64,000 nt of DNA from Lineus longissimus (Eukaryota > Nemertea > Pilidiophora > Heteronemertea > Lineidae), in contig NC_088314.1 of assembly GCF_910592395.1 (NCBI RefSeq), forward strand, positions 11,720,001 to 11,784,000, given 5' to 3'. Both the position numbers and the translations under genes were made by a program. Shown one piece after another: positions 1-12,046 of this stretch. Below the pieces are notes generated by a model that ran no database searches, had not been told where the DNA came from, and saw nothing but the letters and a program-made list of their open reading frames with translations. The stretch's first letter is position 1, and every line of letters starts with the position of its first letter.

Positions 1-705
1 ACGATTGTAGGCCTAGGTCACCTGATCTTCGAGATTTCGCGGGGAAAGAAATTGTAAACAAACGTATGTGTGCAGTTCAAATGTAAACAAAAATGTATTT
101 TTGGTATTTTCGGTTGCTGGACTTGGGTTTTCTCGCAGTAAGGAGCTGGGGTCAAATTGGTGGTCTATTGTTTATGGGTGCTGTGTTAGCCAGAGCTAAC
201 TCGTGATTATGAAGGTTACCATGGTATGTTTATGAGCTCACCACAGCTCTCAATACTTGATCTGAAGAGGCGCGCTGAACCTAAAATGGCCTTATCAGGG
301 AGCTGCTCACGGTGCTGAACTTCTAGCTTGCCTGTCGAGTAAGTGCCTTGCCCGAGACCTGGCTACATGTAGGAAAAGCACGCATTTTAAAGTTATAGTA
401 GTGATAGTGCAATTGGTTCGAGCCATTTGGAGGCCGACATGTGAAGGCCTATCTGCATGGGTACTCCTTCTCCGTATAAAAAGGCGCATATTGCTGACGA
501 AGGAACGAGGCATTGCCTCATCATCTCTATCGGACCAACTGATATACTTTTATATGCACGCATACAGCACGCCACAGCTAGGTCCGAGTCTGTGGACAAA
601 TGGTTGGTTTAATTTGTCTCTTCGATATGGCTCCTTTGATATTGCATTAGATGTTTATTGCAATTCAATCTATTCAAGGTATAGCCCATTTGAACCTGCC
701 TGCGC
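1..705 (-). repeat. Inverted copy of the promoter-like dispersed repeat
   Basis: Read on the minus strand, this stretch matches 12047-12736 closely (shared landmarks: the GTGAGCAGCTCC block, the TTTACATTTGAACTGCACAC block). Its last 45 bases, at the window edge, match 17840-17885. In the second copy these two parts are separated by a 5.1-kb transposon, so this copy is the uninterrupted form. Short ORFs inside (for example 401-772) show no recognisable domain and are not called. The match ends near 705, just before a LINE fragment begins. Confidence 0.8.
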
Positions 706-731
706 CACGGGTACAATGCTAGTGAATATTA

Positions 732-1381
732 ATGTGGATAACTGGAAAATATTATACTCTAATGCCCAGTAAACGATTAGAGATATTTGTCAACATGAAA
801 TTTTTGGTGAAATCGCAACAAATAAAAAACTCGATGTATAGTAATCTTATGTTTTCATTTGAACTTCAAACATATTTAAATGATATTAAATCAGTGAAAC
901 ACAGGGCTTGTATCACAAAATTAATGCTGGAAGCCCATTGTCTAAGAATCAAAACTGGGAGACACTGTAGTCTAAGAAAGTGTGAGGTTTGCAAGTCAGG
1001 GGAGGTTGAGGATGATTTTCACTTCCTTGCGGTGTGCCCTAAATATGCGTCAAAACAGCAAAACTCATTGCAGTTGTAATAGAAGTGATCTCATTTTCTG
1101 TCTCTGTCGGATCTGACTACAATTTTTCTGAAAAATCCTTCACCTCCCTCTGCTGCGATTATCAACGAGTTCTTTAAACTGCGTAACTCTATATTGTCCT
1201 GATTTCCATTATTATGTTTTTGTCTTTAAATATTTGTGATCTTATTTTGTATACCCTGTAACTTTATATTGTATATTTTGTAATTATTTTATGTAACCGT
1301 TGGCCCCTAGTGGGCGTTTTATAGTCTGGGCTCCTGACCTCACTCTCGCTGTCGTAGGTCAGGCAATAACAAAAATCTATA
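732..1381 (+). mobile_element. 3' end of a non-LTR retrotransposon (LINE), 5'-truncated
   Basis: An ORF from 732 to 1079 ends with a pattern typical of the C-terminus of LINE reverse-transcriptase polyproteins: a KTGRH segment, a C-x2-C pair (CEVC), then GEVEDDFHFLAVCPKY, giving a CCHC-like zinc knuckle. About 300 bases of AT-rich 3' UTR follow, ending in a GGTCAGGCAATAAC block and an A-rich tail near 1381. No endonuclease or polymerase motifs lie upstream, so this is a 5'-truncated copy, the usual outcome of target-primed reverse transcription. The upstream boundary is where similarity to 12047-12736 stops. Clade not determined; a CR1/Jockey-type element is likely. Confidence 0.7.
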
Positions 1382-1881
1382 AATAGAACAATAGCTTAAA
1401 CCACCATTTCCACAAAAATTCTTATGCCTAATTTTTTTAAATATTATAAACAACCTATCCTGCAAAAACCAACGCAATCGGTCAAGGTTTAGCGTCCCAA
1501 ATCGTACTTTTGCGAAAATGACAATATCGCTAAAAGTGACGTCATTATATGGGGAAACCCCTTTGTCTGAAACATAAAATAACCGTAATCGCGCATTTTA
1601 AGAGTAATTCCGGTATTTCTACAGTGTAGAATGATGTGTTCAATAATAGTGCATAATCCTAGGACAGATATAGCGCTCAATTCGACCGTAAAACGATAAC
1701 TGGCTCGGGAAATTACAACAATGGCTGAATCTAAAAATAACACTCCTCTTTTCTGCCGTGTTATTTGTAGACGGTTGTTGTTACCTGACCCGTTCCTAAA
1801 CCCTACCAAAAGCCCGGAGATCGAGGTCAGAGAACCAGACTATTTAGCGTTTTAGAGTAATAAAGAATTTGAATTTGAATT
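1382..1881 (+). mobile_element. Possible LINE 3' UTR with TTTGAA-repeat tail
   Basis: The stretch has no convincing gene. It ends at 1849-1881 in an AATAAAG signal followed by tandem TTTGAA units, a tail form common in CR1-like LINEs. A minus-strand ORF of 106 residues (1489-1809) has no recognisable domain. The tail is the only supported part; how far the element extends leftwards is unknown. Confidence 0.4.
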
Positions 1882-3109
1882 TTTCCACCGCTGTACCTTA
1901 TTATCATAATTATGCCCACGTGATTAGCTGCTCGGTATTGACGAGCAAGTGACAGTCCTCATTTGCATGTACATTAATGTCATTATTATGGCTGACGCGA
2001 TCCTGTAAAGTTGTGCGTAATTTCTAATTTCTCGGCAAATACTTGATTGATTTCGTTGAAATTTGAGAGTATTACAGATTAGATTACTGCTTACATTGGG
2101 TCTTCGTAGTTTCTTCATACATCATCGATAAAGACACGTAGCTTTGTGAAGAAACTCACCATACTGCTCGCTGGCCAGCACAACATTCCTGCATGCTACC
2201 TATACACGCTCATCAATTTTGAGCTCCCAATTAATAATTTTATTCATTTCGCATTTTACATGAGACGAAGGACTTAATGAACAAGATAACGAACTTTAAT
2301 GAAAACTTAAGTTTTATTACAATAGGACAAATACTGGCAACGCAATTTGCATTTCAATTCAACAACTGCCGAGCATCCTAGGGCTAAAACTATCTTCATT
2401 CATACTCAATCTCGCCATTTAGCTAAACGGACCTGAAACAAATCGATTCAGCGTCTACACTTTTACTCTGATTTGTCTCAAAATTGGTGACAAAGAGGCT
2501 GAATGTACTGCAAACAATTCCTCGGAACCAAATTTAAAAAAAAATGATTTTAAAGATATTTTTTAGTGTAAAATGCCCGTTGCTAGGCGTGGTTGCTAGG
2601 CACATGCTGCCACAAACATAATGACAGAACCTGACAATAAGGGTCTGCTCTCGCGATGACCAACATTTTGCTGCTCAAAGAACATTGTGTCATGTTCCTG
2701 GAGTATTTGGCTATAAACATAATAATCCGGTCGCATTACAGACTGACAAGTCGGCTTGAACACAACAAAGCGAGGCCTGCTTTTGCAGTAGCGTGATCTC
2801 ATTTGGATGACAGCCTTGGGCGATAGCGAATCACATCAAAGCCCACGAATCTGGGTGCCACTCTTTGACAAACTCGCACAGTGGCGAAATAAAATGATTG
2901 GCTCTTTGAGTAATGCATTTTCGCTCTTTAGTAATGGAGGCGTGGTTAAAGTTCAGTACCAAAAGCCTCCTTCGGAAGACAAAACTGACGATCTATCAGG
3001 CAATTCTGAATGCTATAATCTAGTTCGAAAATGCCTCAGAATGCATCTCAGCGCATCTAACTTTCAAAATCTTCAAATATCCACCCAATATGTGATGCAT
3101 CTTTGTTAG
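1882..3109. other. Unassigned non-coding stretch
   Basis: No gene, RNA or known repeat recognised. ORFs here are 100 residues or shorter and lack domains. The composition is AT-rich and typical of the rest of the window. Confidence 0.4.
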
Positions 3110-3372
3110 ATGTACCTACCATAAAAATATTATCGAAAACAAGTCACTAATGAGTGAGATATTGCACTTATAATCTTTTCAGTTTTGGCCCCCTTATAGG
3201 AAAGGCAAGAGTCAGATCAGACCGAAATTCAGGTTATCTGACGTAGGGAGTCATGTGTACCAAATTTCAAGTTCATAGCCCTAGCGGTGAAGAAATGTGC
3301 CACTGTTTTTGAAACAGGATACAGGCGACAACGACAGACACAGCGGTGTTATAGACTCCCCTACGGTGAGCC
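3110..3372 (+). repeat. Dispersed ~300-bp monomer with the 3' terminus of the small-element family
   Basis: Carries the conserved words of the monomer family seen at 24.0, 27.2-28.0, 29.0-29.9, 45.0 and 52.7-54.5 kb: a GTACCTACC block, ACAAGTCACTAAT, a TTTTGGCCCCC block and the GTTTCAAGTTCATAG-type block. It ends in CTCCCCTACGGTGAGCC followed by an A-run, the same 3' terminus that ends the element at 28072. Truncated at its 5' side. Confidence 0.7.
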
Positions 3373-5157
3373 AAAAAGTCTGCTTCACAACACTCTCGTT
3401 AGCATGACTAACATGTAGGCAATCCGGGTAACTGTCACTGGTACATGGTAGCTTGATCTTTTACTCATTGGCAGTCAGTTTTGTACTTTGGCGGCTCTTT
3501 CTGCTCATTTGGGCTGGTGTTTCCAGAAAGCTCTGCGATGGGGGATGTGCCTCCACTGTTTGCGGGGCGATTCAGCTGTCCCGTGATGACATTTTCCAGC
3601 ATGGTTCCAGTTTCGCCACAGGCTGGTGTTCCAATATGGATCTCATCTAGGGGTAGTGTGCTGGCATTGTCTGCTGCCTGGCTCTGGTATCTGTGGCAAA
3701 CATGTGTCGGTGTGTCTTCTGTTTCACCATTGGTCTTCTTAGGTTTGGTGCCTCCCACAATTGTGATCCTTATTTTTGCCTCTAAATTTTTTTCTTCATT
3801 GATTTTCTTCTTGAAATCTATCACTACAGGTCATATTTTTCATAACCTAGCTAAATTTGTATGCAGTTTTGTCTCCCGTCCAATTTATTTTTTGATATAA
3901 ATTGCTCGTTTTTTGAGAAAAGGTATTTTTTGTGGTCATTTGTCTTTTTATTTCGTGGATATTTTGGGTGATAACTGCATTTAAAATCAAATAAAACGTT
4001 TTTAAGGTATTTGATATGAATCATTATTATTATTTGTCGAGTGATATTGTCGTTGGATGTTGACTGTTGAACAGTTACGCGGGATTGACGAAAATATGTC
4101 AACATTGTTGACAGTATATTCACTGCATGAATTAGAACCTTTCCCTTAGAGAATGCCGAATTGTAAAATAGAACGTGATTGACAAACCTGGTGTTTTTCG
4201 CCAAAATTCGTGTGTGCATGTTTTATATGTTTATTGCAATTTATTTCTAATTTTAGAGGATAATTTCTATGTGTTCTTATAGAGTATTGCGTCATTGATT
4301 TTTGTAAGTGCGGACCGCCTTCTAAGTTTTCAAGTCAGTAAAAATTGATTCAAAGGGCTAAAAGCTGAATATTGAATGATTACGGTAGCGTTTTGGTCCG
4401 TAAGATTGCTTTTTATTTTCAATGACAACTCAACCTTCGTCATCCTCATGTTTTAAATAATGTATCCAATCTTTTGCAAGAGAAGATCAAGTCGGTCAAA
4501 GTTGACAATTTTCATGTCGAAATCTCGCTGTTTACATTTTCTGGTTCGTCCACCATTTTGTATGTCATGTGACTTCAAGCTTTTTCATGGGTTAGTTCAA
4601 TACCTGGCAAATGGCAATTGGCGATGGCAATGTGCCAAAAGTATATCAAGCTATAAAATAGTACCAAAGTTTCAGTGGCCTGTGGTCTAACCAATCCAAT
4701 TGTGAACCTGAGGCCGCTAGGCTTGTTCTTCATTTCTACAATTCTCTGTGCGGGAGACCTGTTCAGGGAATGTTCCTCATCTACAACTTTCTGTGCCATG
4801 TGATGATGTTGGATCAATAGTGTTCCTAGCTTTTTTTCACATTTGGACCCGGTACGCCAGCTTACGTTCTGATTGTCAAGGCGTATAAAATGTCTTCAGT
4901 ACATACGGAGGTCTCTCCCTTACATTGAACTTTCCTTCGCACTGCGGGGAGACAGGGCCTGGTGTGTTCCCATATTTTCCACTTTACGAGTTCGCTTGTG
5001 GACTATTGATGTTCAGTTTAGCATGATATTTATAATTATTATTTATTTATTTCTCGTACTCTCATACATTTCTGGAAATTGTGCATTGTGCGCTTACATG
5101 ACTAGGTGCATTGAACAGGACAAATAAGAGATGTAACACTGGTGTATAATAACAAAC
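3373..5157. other. No supported gene; one weak hydrophilic ORF
   Basis: Overlapping ORFs on both strands cover 3465-3900. The minus-strand one (3465-3824, 119 residues) is hydrophilic, with a K/E-rich start and a P/T/S-rich middle, and could be an exon or a retroelement ORF1 remnant. It has no recognisable domain and the plus-strand overlap makes coding status uncertain. The rest of the stretch shows nothing identifiable. Confidence 0.3.
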
Positions 5158-6295
5158 TACATATATATTAAATAGTGGGGCGGCCACTCATGCGCAAGCC
5201 AGATGCGTAATTGCATCCGACAGCTCATCTCTATCAAAGAGGTGCTAATCACCCCTGTCCCTCATCAACAGAAGATCCCTGAGCACGCTACCTATGTCAT
5301 TCATTTCAATTTCGCCAACTTGGTTACCCCTTCTAATTAGGTTGTCCCTATCCTCTCACAAAGTACAATGATGTTTCCCCCGACAGAGGAAGTACTCCCG
5401 TCAAAAACTAATTTTGCAGAAATTTCACCCAATTCGTTATTGCTTCTCAGAGCAGTCTTAAGGAATTTTAAGAACCTGCTGTACAACTGAAACTCCGGTT
5501 TGTTATCCTGGCATATAGTAGGCAACAAATTTGAGTGAGTCCTATATGGTAATTTAAATAGTTTCCTTCTACATTTCCTCCAGGTTGTAAGCAATCTACA
5601 CATGTGCCTAGAAGAAAAGTCCCAGAGCACGCTGCCGTATAAACACATGACATATGTTTTGAACAGGCGATATTTTACATCAATGTCGCAATGACCAAAT
5701 GCGGAGACCAATGCGTTAGTTCGGGCAATCGTGTTTCTAATAGCTTCGTTAATAAGTGTCTGCTCGGTGTGGGGGCCTATGATATGGCCAAGGTGATTTG
5801 CTCTATCTTCTGCCAAAATTCGGTTGTTTTGCCATCTTATAAATGCATTGGCTGCTTCTGTTCCAAACAATAGGAAGTTTGTTTTAATGACATTGAACAA
5901 TAGTCTATACACCTCGGAAAATCTATCGCAAATCTTAAGCATTTGCTGCATGCCATGTCTGGTGGGGCACAATAGAACTACATCATCAGCATACGCCAAT
6001 GCCCCTACAAAAAATTGGGCGATATAACATCCGAAACCCGACTTTTTCAAGTCCAGAAGCATTTCATCCGAATAAATGCAAAATAAAATAGGGGACATCA
6101 CTCCGCCCTGCTTTATACCATTTTTTACATTGATTACCCTACTGAGAGTGTCCTTCCATTTCACTTGAACATACTGACACATGTACAGCGTTGCCAAGAA
6201 CTTCGCAATCAATGGACAACATTTCTTTTTTACTAACAAAGTGAACAGCCTGGTATATTCAATTCTGTCGAACGCACGACTGGCATCTAATTAGC
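5158..6295 (-). mobile_element. LINE reverse-transcriptase fragment
   Basis: Minus-strand coding sequence from about 6295 to 5337 reads through the core of a reverse transcriptase: an LDASRAFDRIEY segment (first catalytic Asp) just upstream of the first Met, NGIKQGGVMSPILF (motif 4/B), then GALAYADDVVLL (the YADD catalytic box), and the thumb region after it. The product would copy element RNA into DNA at the target site. The 5' side is cut at about 6295, and no endonuclease domain is present. The 3' UTR continues to about 5158 (TATATATTAAA). It abuts a coiled-coil ORF on the same strand; whether that is chance or insertion is not clear. The clade looks CR1/Rex/Jockey-like. Confidence 0.85.
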
Positions 6296-6872
6296 AAGCT
6301 CTGGAAGTGCACAGGGGCAGTATCCTGCTGTTTTCTCTGTTGCCAGGTGAGGATAGATAGCAGTATCATAGTTGTAGATCCCATGGGTAGCTGTTGGGAG
6401 ACATTGGCAGGTTTCTGAAGTTCCAGGGCCACTATGACTCAGTACCTGTGCTTGCAGATGGTGAGTCAGGTCATCTTGCATTTTGATCTTTTCTTTGAGT
6501 TTGTTAACCCGGGCTTTGAGCGAGGCATTTTGCATTGATGTCTCAGTCAGGTCCAGTTCTTGCTTGTTAAATTTTGTTCAGCAGCCTCTCTCTGGCCTCT
6601 AGCACCTTTTCTTCCTCCATTTCTGGGTTTGGGTGAAAGGACCGTACTTGTACTGCGTCTTCACCGTCACTGTACTGAGGCAGATCTTGGTGTGGCATGA
6701 TAAAGCTGAGGGAATCCTCATTTATGGTTTCATAATCATCTGTCAGTGACGTCACTACCCCGTTACCTTGCGTCTTCCTGTATTGTCTGCAGTATATAGA
6801 GCTTCGGGCCTTTTGCAGACCTGGTCCAGATTTAGGTTCAGAGACCACCACGCTGCAGTTGCATCCCTGCAC
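6296..6872 (-). pseudogene. Coiled-coil protein fragment, frameshifted
   Basis: Two minus-strand ORFs, 6567-6872 and 6287-6535, read as one hydrophilic protein if a frameshift is allowed near 6565-6575 (an AAAATTT run). The first part is acidic (SDGED, PEMEEEK) and leads into a helix; the second has a heptad-like ASLKARVNKLKEKI segment. Upstream on the same strand lies the 57-bp minisatellite, which is also open in this frame over long stretches, so the original protein may have had a Thr/Ala/Pro-rich repeat domain followed by a coiled coil. Its 3' end is cut by the LINE at 6295. I do not recognise the family. It could be a host gene remnant or a retroelement ORF1. Confidence 0.4.
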
Positions 6873-6904
6873 GTTGTTACTTGCATTGGCTTGCTAGGTT
6901 GGTC

Positions 6905-7760
6905 TCTGCGTGGCTGTAGCATCAAGCGGTCCCTGGGCGGTTGTAGCATCGGGTGATCTCAGAGTGGCTGTAGCATCAAGTGGCTTCTGAGTGACTGTAG
7001 CTGCAGCGGGTGATCTCAGAGTGTCTGTAGCATCGAGTGGTTTCTGAGTGAATGCAACTGCAGCGGGTGATCTCAGAGCGGCTGTAGCATCAAGTGGCTT
7101 CTGAGTAACTGTAGCTGCAGCGGGTGATCTCCGAGTGGCTGTAGCATCGAGTGGCTTCTGAGTAACTGTAGCTGCAGCGGGTGATCTCAGAGTGTCTGTA
7201 GCATTGAGTGGCTTCTGAGTGGCTGTAGCTGCAGCGGGTGATCTGAGCGGCTGTAGCATCAAGTGGCTTCTGAGTAACTGTAGCTGCAGCGGGTGATCTC
7301 AGAGTGGCTGTAGCATCAAGTGGCTGCTGAGTAACTGTAGCTACAGCGGGTGATCTCAGAGTGGCTGTAGCATCAAGTGGCTGCTGAGTAACTGTAGCAA
7401 CAGCGGGTGATCTCAGAGTGGCTGTAGCATCAAGTGGCTTCTGAGTGACTGTAGCTGCAGTGGGTGATCTCAGAGTGGCTGTAGTATCAAGTGGCTTCTG
7501 AGTGACTGTAGCTGCAGCGGGTGATCTCAGAGTGTCTGTAGCATTGAGTGGCTTCTGATTGGCTGTAGCTGCAGCGGGTGATCTGAGTGGCTGTAGCATC
7601 AAGTGGCTTCTGAGTAACTGTAGCTGCAGCGGATGATCTCAGAGTGGCTGTAGCATCAAGTGGCTTCTGCGTGACTGTAGCTGCAGTGGGTGATCTCAGA
7701 GTGGCTGTAGTATCAAGTGGCTTCTGATTGACTGTAGCAGCAGGTGATCTCTGATGGCCA
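6905..7760 (-). repeat. Minisatellite, 57-bp unit, about 15 copies
   Basis: Tandem units of 57 bp (a few are 54-55 bp) carry the words CTGTAGCATCAAGTGGC, TTCTGAGT and GTAGCTGCAGCGGGTGATCT. On the minus strand each unit encodes 19 residues of the type LRSPAAATVTQKPLDATAT. The short units near 7240 and 7583 change the frame, so no single ORF spans the array. Two segments about 339 bp apart (from 7190 and from 7530) share the same series of variants, indicating a six-unit higher-order duplication. Confidence 0.9.
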
Positions 7761-7905
7761 GGCCTCTCAATTACATGCCGATCATTACCCCCTGCATTTT
7801 TCCACCCTAATTTGGGCACCCCATTTTACTTTCAGTCAAGATGACAACCATGCGCACACGCACAATGGGCAATTGGAGGCCAAGATCGTGTGTAACTTAC
7901 TGTTA

Positions 7906-8560
7906 CAAGAGGCCCAAGGGCCTGGCGCTCAGCTGAGTAAGCAGATACAATTCATAGTTTAGCAGTTTTACTGATACTTTTAGATAGATTTGGCAAGGAT
8001 TATATAGTTACAATAACCATAGATGCTTCAATTTGTCAACTGTGAAAGATGTAAGTGACATCACATGAAGTAATGCAGTGCGAATACGACATTTCCAATA
8101 GAGCCAGGATCTATGTCACAGTGACACACGGACAGGATTGGTTTTCCTTCTGGTATCAAAATTGATGTCCTCATACTAGTATGTCCTGAAAAGGTATTTG
8201 GACACTTACATGATCAGTGTACCATTGAGCTTGGGTCTGGTGCAATACCAACTTGAAATGGGGGGTTAGTGGATTTAGCAAAGTGTTTGGGATGCCCTGT
8301 ATGTGAAGAAGTATGATAAAGAGGCGCTTAAGAAAATTAACTTTATTGGTAAAAGATTGACCTGACCTGCAGGTGATTGGAATTTAACAAAGGCTGATTG
8401 CAATCATGGAGTAAATTATATAAGAATCACTGATTTGGCAAAGATTATTACAAGACGTCAAGATGGAAAGTGATTGTACAGTGTTGGCTGTAGCACCTGG
8501 TGACTCCAGGAGGAACATGTGAGACAGCTGGCGTGTTGCCAAATCTGGACCTACTTTCCG
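7906..8560 (+). mobile_element. 5' end of the CAAGAGGCCC small-element family, remainder unassigned
   Basis: The 5' terminus CAAGAGGCCCAAGGGCC plus the CTCAGCTGAG hairpin half matches those at 24328, 30150 and 53118. No matching 3' terminus is clear downstream; the following 600 bases have no gene and no recognised domain. Confidence 0.5.
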
Positions 8561-8564
8561 TCAA

Positions 8565-9307
8565 TGCTGAATACGTCGATGAGAGCTCTCGAACTATCAT
8601 TTCATGCAAAAAATGATACCAAATTTGGTACACATTTACCCCTTAGTCAGGTGATCTCAGGGACCGAAGTTTGGTCCAATATGATTCACCACTTGACCAC
8701 CAGGGGGCAAAATCCAAAAACCTTAAAAATGTGATTATTCCTTAACTTCTTGCCCGATTGCCACCAATTTGATATCATGGGTACATCTAACCACCATACA
8801 GTATATGTCACACAGGTTTTTAATTTGACCTTCTTGTCAAGGTCACAGAGGTCAAATTGCATAAATTCGCCGTCAGGCCGTAACTATGGCACGTTTCTTA
8901 ACTGCAATGACTATTGATCACAAATTAAGTACACATGTACCCCTTGGTCAGATGATCTCAGGTACCGAAGTTTGGTGCGATCTGATTTGCCGTTTGGCCT
9001 CCAGGGAGGGGGCCAAATCCTAAATTCTTCAAAATGCCATTATTCCTAGTAATGACTTGCCCGATTGGCACCAATTTTATATCATAGGTACATCTAATTC
9101 TAACAACCATTCAATGTGTCACCCGGGTCTTCTTTGATTTGACCTACTTTTCAAGGTCACAGAGGTCGAATGTTATGTAAATTGGCCATTATGGGGAAAT
9201 TGTAATTGCTTGGACCTACATCAAACCTAACACTACATGACACAATACCATGCTCTTTATCCATCTTTCCTCCACATGAGGTGAGCACAATGGCCCTGGC
9301 CATTTCA
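8565..9307 (-). mobile_element. Truncated TGAAATGGCC-family small element, minus orientation
   Basis: Reverse complement of the elements at 28827-29933 and 52630-54554. Its 5' terminus (TGAAATGGCCAGGGCCATTG on the minus strand) is at 9307, flanked by AA. Two internal monomers with AGGTCA clusters (8825-8857, 9143-9171) are present. The 3' part is missing beyond about 8565. Confidence 0.8.
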
Positions 9308-9316
9308 TTTTTATTT

Positions 9317-9830
9317 AGACGAGCGATTACGTCACTTTTGGTGATTCCCTACGTTGTCCAATGAGCGCTTTTTAAAGTGTGCCATTTGGCATCCATTAAG
9401 CATGCATTTGCAATGTATTTTATCAACGCTACCAATTGCCGAACAGAATGCCGTAGCTCCGTCAATTTTGAATCAATTTTTATGGGAGTAACATTTTTGT
9501 GTTCCTTGGAATGTCTACTTTTGACTCATGTAAGAATCGTAGTACTAAAAACTCAAATGCAAACAGAATCATGCCGATTCACTGCACATACTGTGGGAAA
9601 TCTCCACTTCAAAATACATCACGAACAGAGCGTGCACTTCTAATATCGTTTTCACAGAATTTTGGCAAAATTTTCAAGAACTAATTTCCGAAAGTAGTCA
9701 GTCCCTAAAGACCTTATGACTACCCACTGAAAAGAACTAGTGATAATATTGCCTACTTGACTTCTTTTTAGCAGAAAATCGGTCAATTACCGTGTTGCAA
9801 AGTCAATCTTCCATCTTTAGACTGGTCACA
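9317..9830 (+). repeat. Dispersed repeat paired with 30665-31140
   Basis: Both copies start with TTTAGAC(G/C)AGCGAT and TGATTCCCTACGTTGTCC, then share TTTTTATGGGAGT and ACTCATG(T/A)AAGAATCGTAG. The copies are diverged by point changes and small indels. Nothing coding is recognised. The ATGGGAGTAACATT word also opens the repeats at 19075 and 24570. Confidence 0.75.
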
Positions 9831-10221
9831 GTGGGTATGCTGAAATATAGCCTGGTTCCTTGGCCAATTCCATGCGCAGAATGCAAATGCGCAACTAGAC
9901 GTCATGACCCGGTCTTTGAATCGTCAAAAATTCAGAGGCAAGTTTTATACTGAAGGAGAGAGCATGGGCACAAACCTACCTAATTTCGGCTCTAAAAGCG
10001 TGAACAGTTCTAAGGAGTCGGAAGTGATATCCCCAGGATCTTTGATCTGAAACAAAAAAAATAGCATTAAACGACAGCCTTCGTTGTTTTTGACATACAA
10101 ACAGTTTTCGTTTAAATTAGTAAATTACCTGTCTAGCAAACAGTTCGAATTGGGCTACCGCGATGAATTGCAAGGGCTAATTGAAGTAAATTGCAATACA
10201 AATTCAATGCAACGGGTGATA
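9831..10221. other. Unassigned non-coding stretch
   Basis: No gene, RNA or repeat boundary recognised. Confidence 0.3.
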
Positions 10222-10800
10222 TGCATAAATTAAATGGCAAGGGGCCATTGTGCTCAACGTATAGATATTTGGTGGTTAGAAATTCATCCTAGGATATGTG
10301 ACGTTTCCTTGCTTGGAGTACCTACCATAAAAATATCATCAAAAACAAGTCACTAATAAGCGAGATATTGCACTTTTAACCTTTTTTGTTTTGGCCTCCT
10401 GATGGCCAAGTGGAGAATAAGATCCAACCGAAACTCGGTATCATAGGTTACATGTAATAGGGAGACATGTGTACAAAATTTCAAGTTAATAGCTTTAGCG
10501 GTTAAGAAACGTGACATAGTTACACTCAAATGGCCAATTCACATCTTTTGACCTCTGTGACCTTGAAAATTAGGTCCAATCAAAAACTTGTTGGATATGT
10601 GATTTATCCATTGCTCGGAGTACTTTTCATAAAAATATCATTGAAAACAAGTCACTAATATGTGAGATATTGCACTTTTTACATTTTTTAGTTTTGGCCC
10701 CCCTGGCGGCCAAGTTGAGAATCAGATCTGACCGAAATACGGTTAAATCAAAAACCTGTATGATATGTGATGTATCCTCACTAGGAGAACCTTCCATAAA
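10222..10800 (+). mobile_element. Degenerate small element with two AGGTCA-type monomers
   Basis: Begins with AAATGGCAAGGGGCCATTGTGCTCA, close to the 5' terminus of the elements at 25076 and 28827. Two monomers follow (10310-10600 and 10600-10795) with the ATAAAAATATCAT, ACAAGTCACTAAT and GGCCAAGT words. No 3' terminus is seen, so it is truncated or decayed. Confidence 0.6.
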
Positions 10801-12046
10801 AATTTAGGTTTAACCCATATGGAGACAAGCACTTAATATTCCTAAACCCTGAACGGGACAACGCATTTCAGGTAGTGGCAACCAATTCAGAAAAACAATA
10901 ATAACAATACAATAAACCAAGGTAGACCCAATAAAGTATACATTTTCTGAAAGCTTATAATGTTATCTAAATATTCCCAATTTGATATTGAGAAAGAAAC
11001 AGAGTTTACCCACTAGAAAGAGACTTATTCTCCAAAAAGGGCCCGGGGGGGGGGGGGGTCGGCCAGCCAAACGACCCCTCACGACCAAGAACATTGACCA
11101 ATACTTACTGTAGTACTCTGGATTGAAACTAGAGATGATATACTATGAAATAAAGTCATAAACTTGCCCCATTCCCTGTACTGGATCTTATAATTCATAT
11201 TTCCGTAGCATCCCCCATAGCTGTTCTGGTCCCTCCCACAGAAACCCTACAAAAACCAAAAATAATCCAACGAAAAGACTAAATAGCACACAATGGCGAG
11301 AAATCATGCTTATTGGTCATTCTTCACGGCTGCACAGTGATAATTGATTCCCCATTGTGGTGGATGATTCAAATAACATACGGAATAAGCTGTAGCTGCC
11401 CGTTTTCAGCTTTTTAAAAGGCAACAGCGTACTCTGTAGGTGCACCCATATGGTTTAATAGGTAAGCTTTATTTTCTATCATTATAATGAATAAAAATTC
11501 AGAGATGCATTTTCAATTTTAAGGCTTCTTTATTCAATCAACTTGAATAATACGGTAAAACAAGACCAAAACATAAAGGACAAATCAGCATATGATTCAG
11601 CATCTTATATCCCAAACCTGTCAATCTGATGGTTGAGTGGTTGGTTAGTTTCGTGTCACCACAGTTCCACAGCATGCACAACACCACTTTGCCTACGGAG
11701 ACTGCTGGCAATGACTCATTGATAGTAGACTACATCATCATGTAAGAATGAGAAAAAAATCGAACTTTGTAAAAATTAAACGGCCAGGGGCCATTGTGCT
11801 CACCGTTTAACCCACTCGTTCGCCAGGTGGTCGCTAGCGACTGCCTATGTGGCATGAATTAAAAAATCAATAATTAACCCCGTAATCCTTACTGGCTGGT
11901 GTTGCCGTCCTCGGAACCAACTTTAGATACTGTAACCTACTGATTTATTGTATTTCTGATAGGTATCACTATTTACGGTAAGGTTGGAATCTTTGACATG
12001 ACATTGTGCTCTACTGCGTATCCCTAGTGAGTCAATCTGGAACCAA
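10801..12046. other. Non-coding; isolated small-element 5' terminus and a G-run
   Basis: No gene recognised. A run of 14 G lies at 11045-11058. At 11781-11811 there is a lone 5' terminus of the AACGGCCAGGGGCCATTG family followed by unrelated sequence, suggesting an abortive or deleted copy. Confidence 0.45.

Noticed and set aside
3481-3900. 139-residue plus-strand ORF rich in hydrophobic residues
   Set aside because: It overlaps an equally long minus-strand ORF and shows no domain or splice context; probably a mirror of a hydrophilic frame or chance.
6905-7760. CRISPR-like array
   Set aside because: Units are contiguous with no unique spacers; it is a minisatellite in a eukaryotic setting.
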